From: Pseudomonadota bacterium
GTDB taxonomy: Bacteria; Pseudomonadota; Alphaproteobacteria; Rhizobiales; Rhizobiaceae
NCBI GenBank assembly: GCA_023419535.1
Contig: JAEZXX010000127.1
Coordinates: forward strand, 1 to 35,594
Reading direction: 5' to 3'
Length of the DNA: 35,594 nt
Position numbers and translations under genes: made by a program. Of this stretch, positions 34,301-35,594 are shown piece after piece (position 1 is the first letter of the stretch; each line of letters begins with the position of its first letter). The notes under the pieces were generated by a model. It was not told the origin of the DNA. It ran no database searches and saw nothing but the letters and a program-made list of their open reading frames with translations.

Positions 34301-35048
34301 GCGCCCGTCCCGCGGAGACGGATCGGAGGAGACCGCGCGGACCGTCCTCGTGACGGGCGGCGCGCGCGGCATCGGCGCCTCGATCTGCCGGCGGCTGCGG
34401 GCCGAGGGATGGCGCGTCGCGGCGCTCGACCGCATCGAGCCCGAGCACGACGCGATCGACATCTTTCACCGCGTAGATGTCGCCGATCCCGCCGCGCTGG
34501 ATGCGGTCCTGCGGCGGGTCGTGGCGGAGGCGACGCCGCTCGCCCTAGTCAACAATGTCGGCATCGTGCGCCCGGCCCCGATCGAGACCGTGAGCCTCGA
34601 CGACCTTCAGGACGTCATGGCGGTGAACGTGCGCACCGCCATGATCTGCACCAAGGCGCTCCTGCCCACGATGAAGCGCGAGGGCCACGGGCGGATCGTC
34701 AACATTTCGAGCCGAGCCGCGCTCGGCAAGGAACTGCGCACGGCCTATGCCGCGAGCAAGGCCGCGCTGCACGGACTGACGAAGACCTGGGCGCTCGAGC
34801 TCGCCCGGCACGGCATCACGGTGAACGCCGTCGCGCCCGGGACGATCGCCACGGACGAGTTCGACCGCAACAACCCGCCGGACGACCCGCGCACGCGGGC
34901 GATCGTCTCGGCGATCCCGGCCGGGCGGGTCGGCACGCCGGACGACATCGCGCAGGCGACCGCCTTCTTCCTCGACGAGCGCTCGTCCTTCGTGAACGGC
35001 CAGATCCTCTACGTCTGCGGCGGCCTGACGGTCGGTCTCGCGTCCTGA
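34284..35048 (+). CDS. short-chain dehydrogenase/reductase
   Basis: The 254-residue classical SDR has VTGGARGIG near residues 23-31, NNVG near 90, catalytic Ser in NISSRAALGKE, YAASK and APGTIATDEF. ATG 34284 is chosen because the in-frame region upstream reads through the receptor gene; GAGAG lies 6 bases before it. The 17-base overlap with the receptor gene suggests they act on the same compound. It resembles 3-oxoacyl-ACP reductase-like dehydrogenases; the substrate is unknown. Confidence 0.87.
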   Translation: MSGWNERPSRGDGSEETARTVLVTGGARGIGASICRRLRAEGWRVAALDRIEPEHDAIDIFHRVDVADPAALDAVLRRVVAEATPLALVNNVGIVRPAPIETVSLDDLQDVMAVNVRTAMICTKALLPTMKREGHGRIVNISSRAALGKELRTAYAASKAALHGLTKTWALELARHGITVNAVAPGTIATDEFDRNNPPDDPRTRAIVSAIPAGRVGTPDDIAQATAFFLDERSSFVNGQILYVCGGLTVGLAS

Positions 35049-35085
35049 CGGGCCTTCAGCCCTCCACCGGCCCCGGACGAAGCCG

Positions 35086-35594
35086 TCAGGCGGCGGACGT
35101 CTCCAGCCGGTCGAGGTCGGCAAAGCGCCGCCCCTCGGCGACGAGGCGCTTCAGGAGCGGCGCGGGGCTCCAGAAGAAGGGGTCCTCTTCGGCGAAGCGC
35201 TCGATGTCGGCGAGAATCCTGGAAAGCCCGACCGCGTCGGCATGGTGCATCGGCCCGCCGCGCCAGCGCGGGAAGCCGTAGCCGGTGAGGAGCACGACAT
35301 CGACGTCGAGCGGGCGGCGGGCAATGCCCTCCTCCAGGATCTTCGACGCCTCGTTCACCATGGCGGCCCGCGCGCGCGCGGCGTTGTCATCGGCGCCGAA
35401 GGCGCGCGGCGTGGTGCCGTTCTCGTTCCGCACGGTGCCGACGATCGCCTCGACCTCCGGATCCGGTCTCCGTGCACCACCCTCGTAGAGATAGTAGCCC
35501 CGTCCGGTCTTGCGGCCGTTGCGGCCCATCTCGGTCAGGCGGTCGGCGAAGAGCGGCTGGCGGTCGCGCGGGTCCCGGCTCGCGTCCTTGCGGC
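35086..35594 (-). CDS. 3' part of a FadB/FadJ-like 3-hydroxyacyl-CoA dehydrogenase (runs off the window)
   Basis: The visible 168 residues are the C-terminal dehydrogenase domain: MGRNGRKTGRGYYLYEGG, NEASKILEEGIARRPLDVDVVLLTGYGFPRWRGGPMHHADAVGL. The GYGFPRWRGGPM stretch is typical of the multifunctional enoyl-CoA hydratase/3-hydroxyacyl-CoA dehydrogenases. The frame stays open to the window edge (ADRLTE and earlier residues precede the first Met), so the gene is longer and its start is outside. It converges on the SDR gene with 37 bases between. It could serve the beta-oxidation steps of the aminobenzoate pathway. Confidence 0.88.
   Translation of the reverse strand, partial: RKDASRDPRDRQPLFADRLTEMGRNGRKTGRGYYLYEGGARRPDPEVEAIVGTVRNENGTTPRAFGADDNAARARAAMVNEASKILEEGIARRPLDVDVVLLTGYGFPRWRGGPMHHADAVGLSRILADIERFAEEDPFFWSPAPLLKRLVAEGRRFADLDRLETSAA

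Overview
The window is 35.6 kb of high-GC DNA. Genes are densely packed and often overlap by 1, 4 or 8 bases. Gene content points to a metabolically versatile alphaproteobacterium, probably Hyphomicrobiales (rhizobia-like): many ABC, LysR, GntR and TTT components, a GbcA-like Rieske oxygenase and aerobic CoA-thioester aromatic catabolism. That assignment is inference. I saw no rRNA, tRNA, CRISPR, insertion sequence or phage gene.

Region A (48-7086) is a minus-strand unit GntR, DapA-family lyase/deaminase, aldehyde dehydrogenase and FAD amine/amino-acid oxidoreductase. It is followed by a GcvA-type LysR gene divergent from a GbcA-like Rieske oxygenase. Together they look like a route for an N-methylated or cyclic amine such as a betaine or hydroxyproline derivative. 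Region B (7105-7728) is a TRIC/YadS-type membrane protein, then a 445-base stretch without a clear gene.

Region C (8174-20138) is the most unusual part. It holds a polar amino acid ABC transporter and an operon of biotin carboxyl carrier protein, biotin carboxylase, PxpB, PxpC, a carrier-like protein without the biotin lysine, a divergent PxpA and an SDR. Divergent from this operon are a class I aminotransferase and an RraA-type aldolase, followed by a convergent LysR gene closely resembling Nac. Three copies of one 40-base composite element, each containing the ATA-N9-TAT box known for Nac, lie before the transporter, before the carboxylase operon and before the aminotransferase. I read this as one regulon: import a cyclic amide (substituted pyroglutamate-like) compound, open the ring by carboxylation and hydrolysis, transaminate, then cleave by retro-aldol reaction.

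Region D (20434-33154) is an aerobic 2-aminobenzoate (anthranilate) CoA pathway. A fused FAD monooxygenase/old-yellow-enzyme gene is divergent from a long operon: branched-chain-type ABC transporter (five genes), SDR, MarR regulator, crotonase, acyl-CoA dehydrogenase, aromatic acid-CoA ligase and a RidA-family protein. Repeated GCAA-TTGC dyads in the divergent promoter region are candidate MarR operators. Region E (33278-35594) holds an orphan TctC-type binding protein, a second SDR and the 3' end of a FadB/FadJ-like 3-hydroxyacyl-CoA dehydrogenase that runs off the window.
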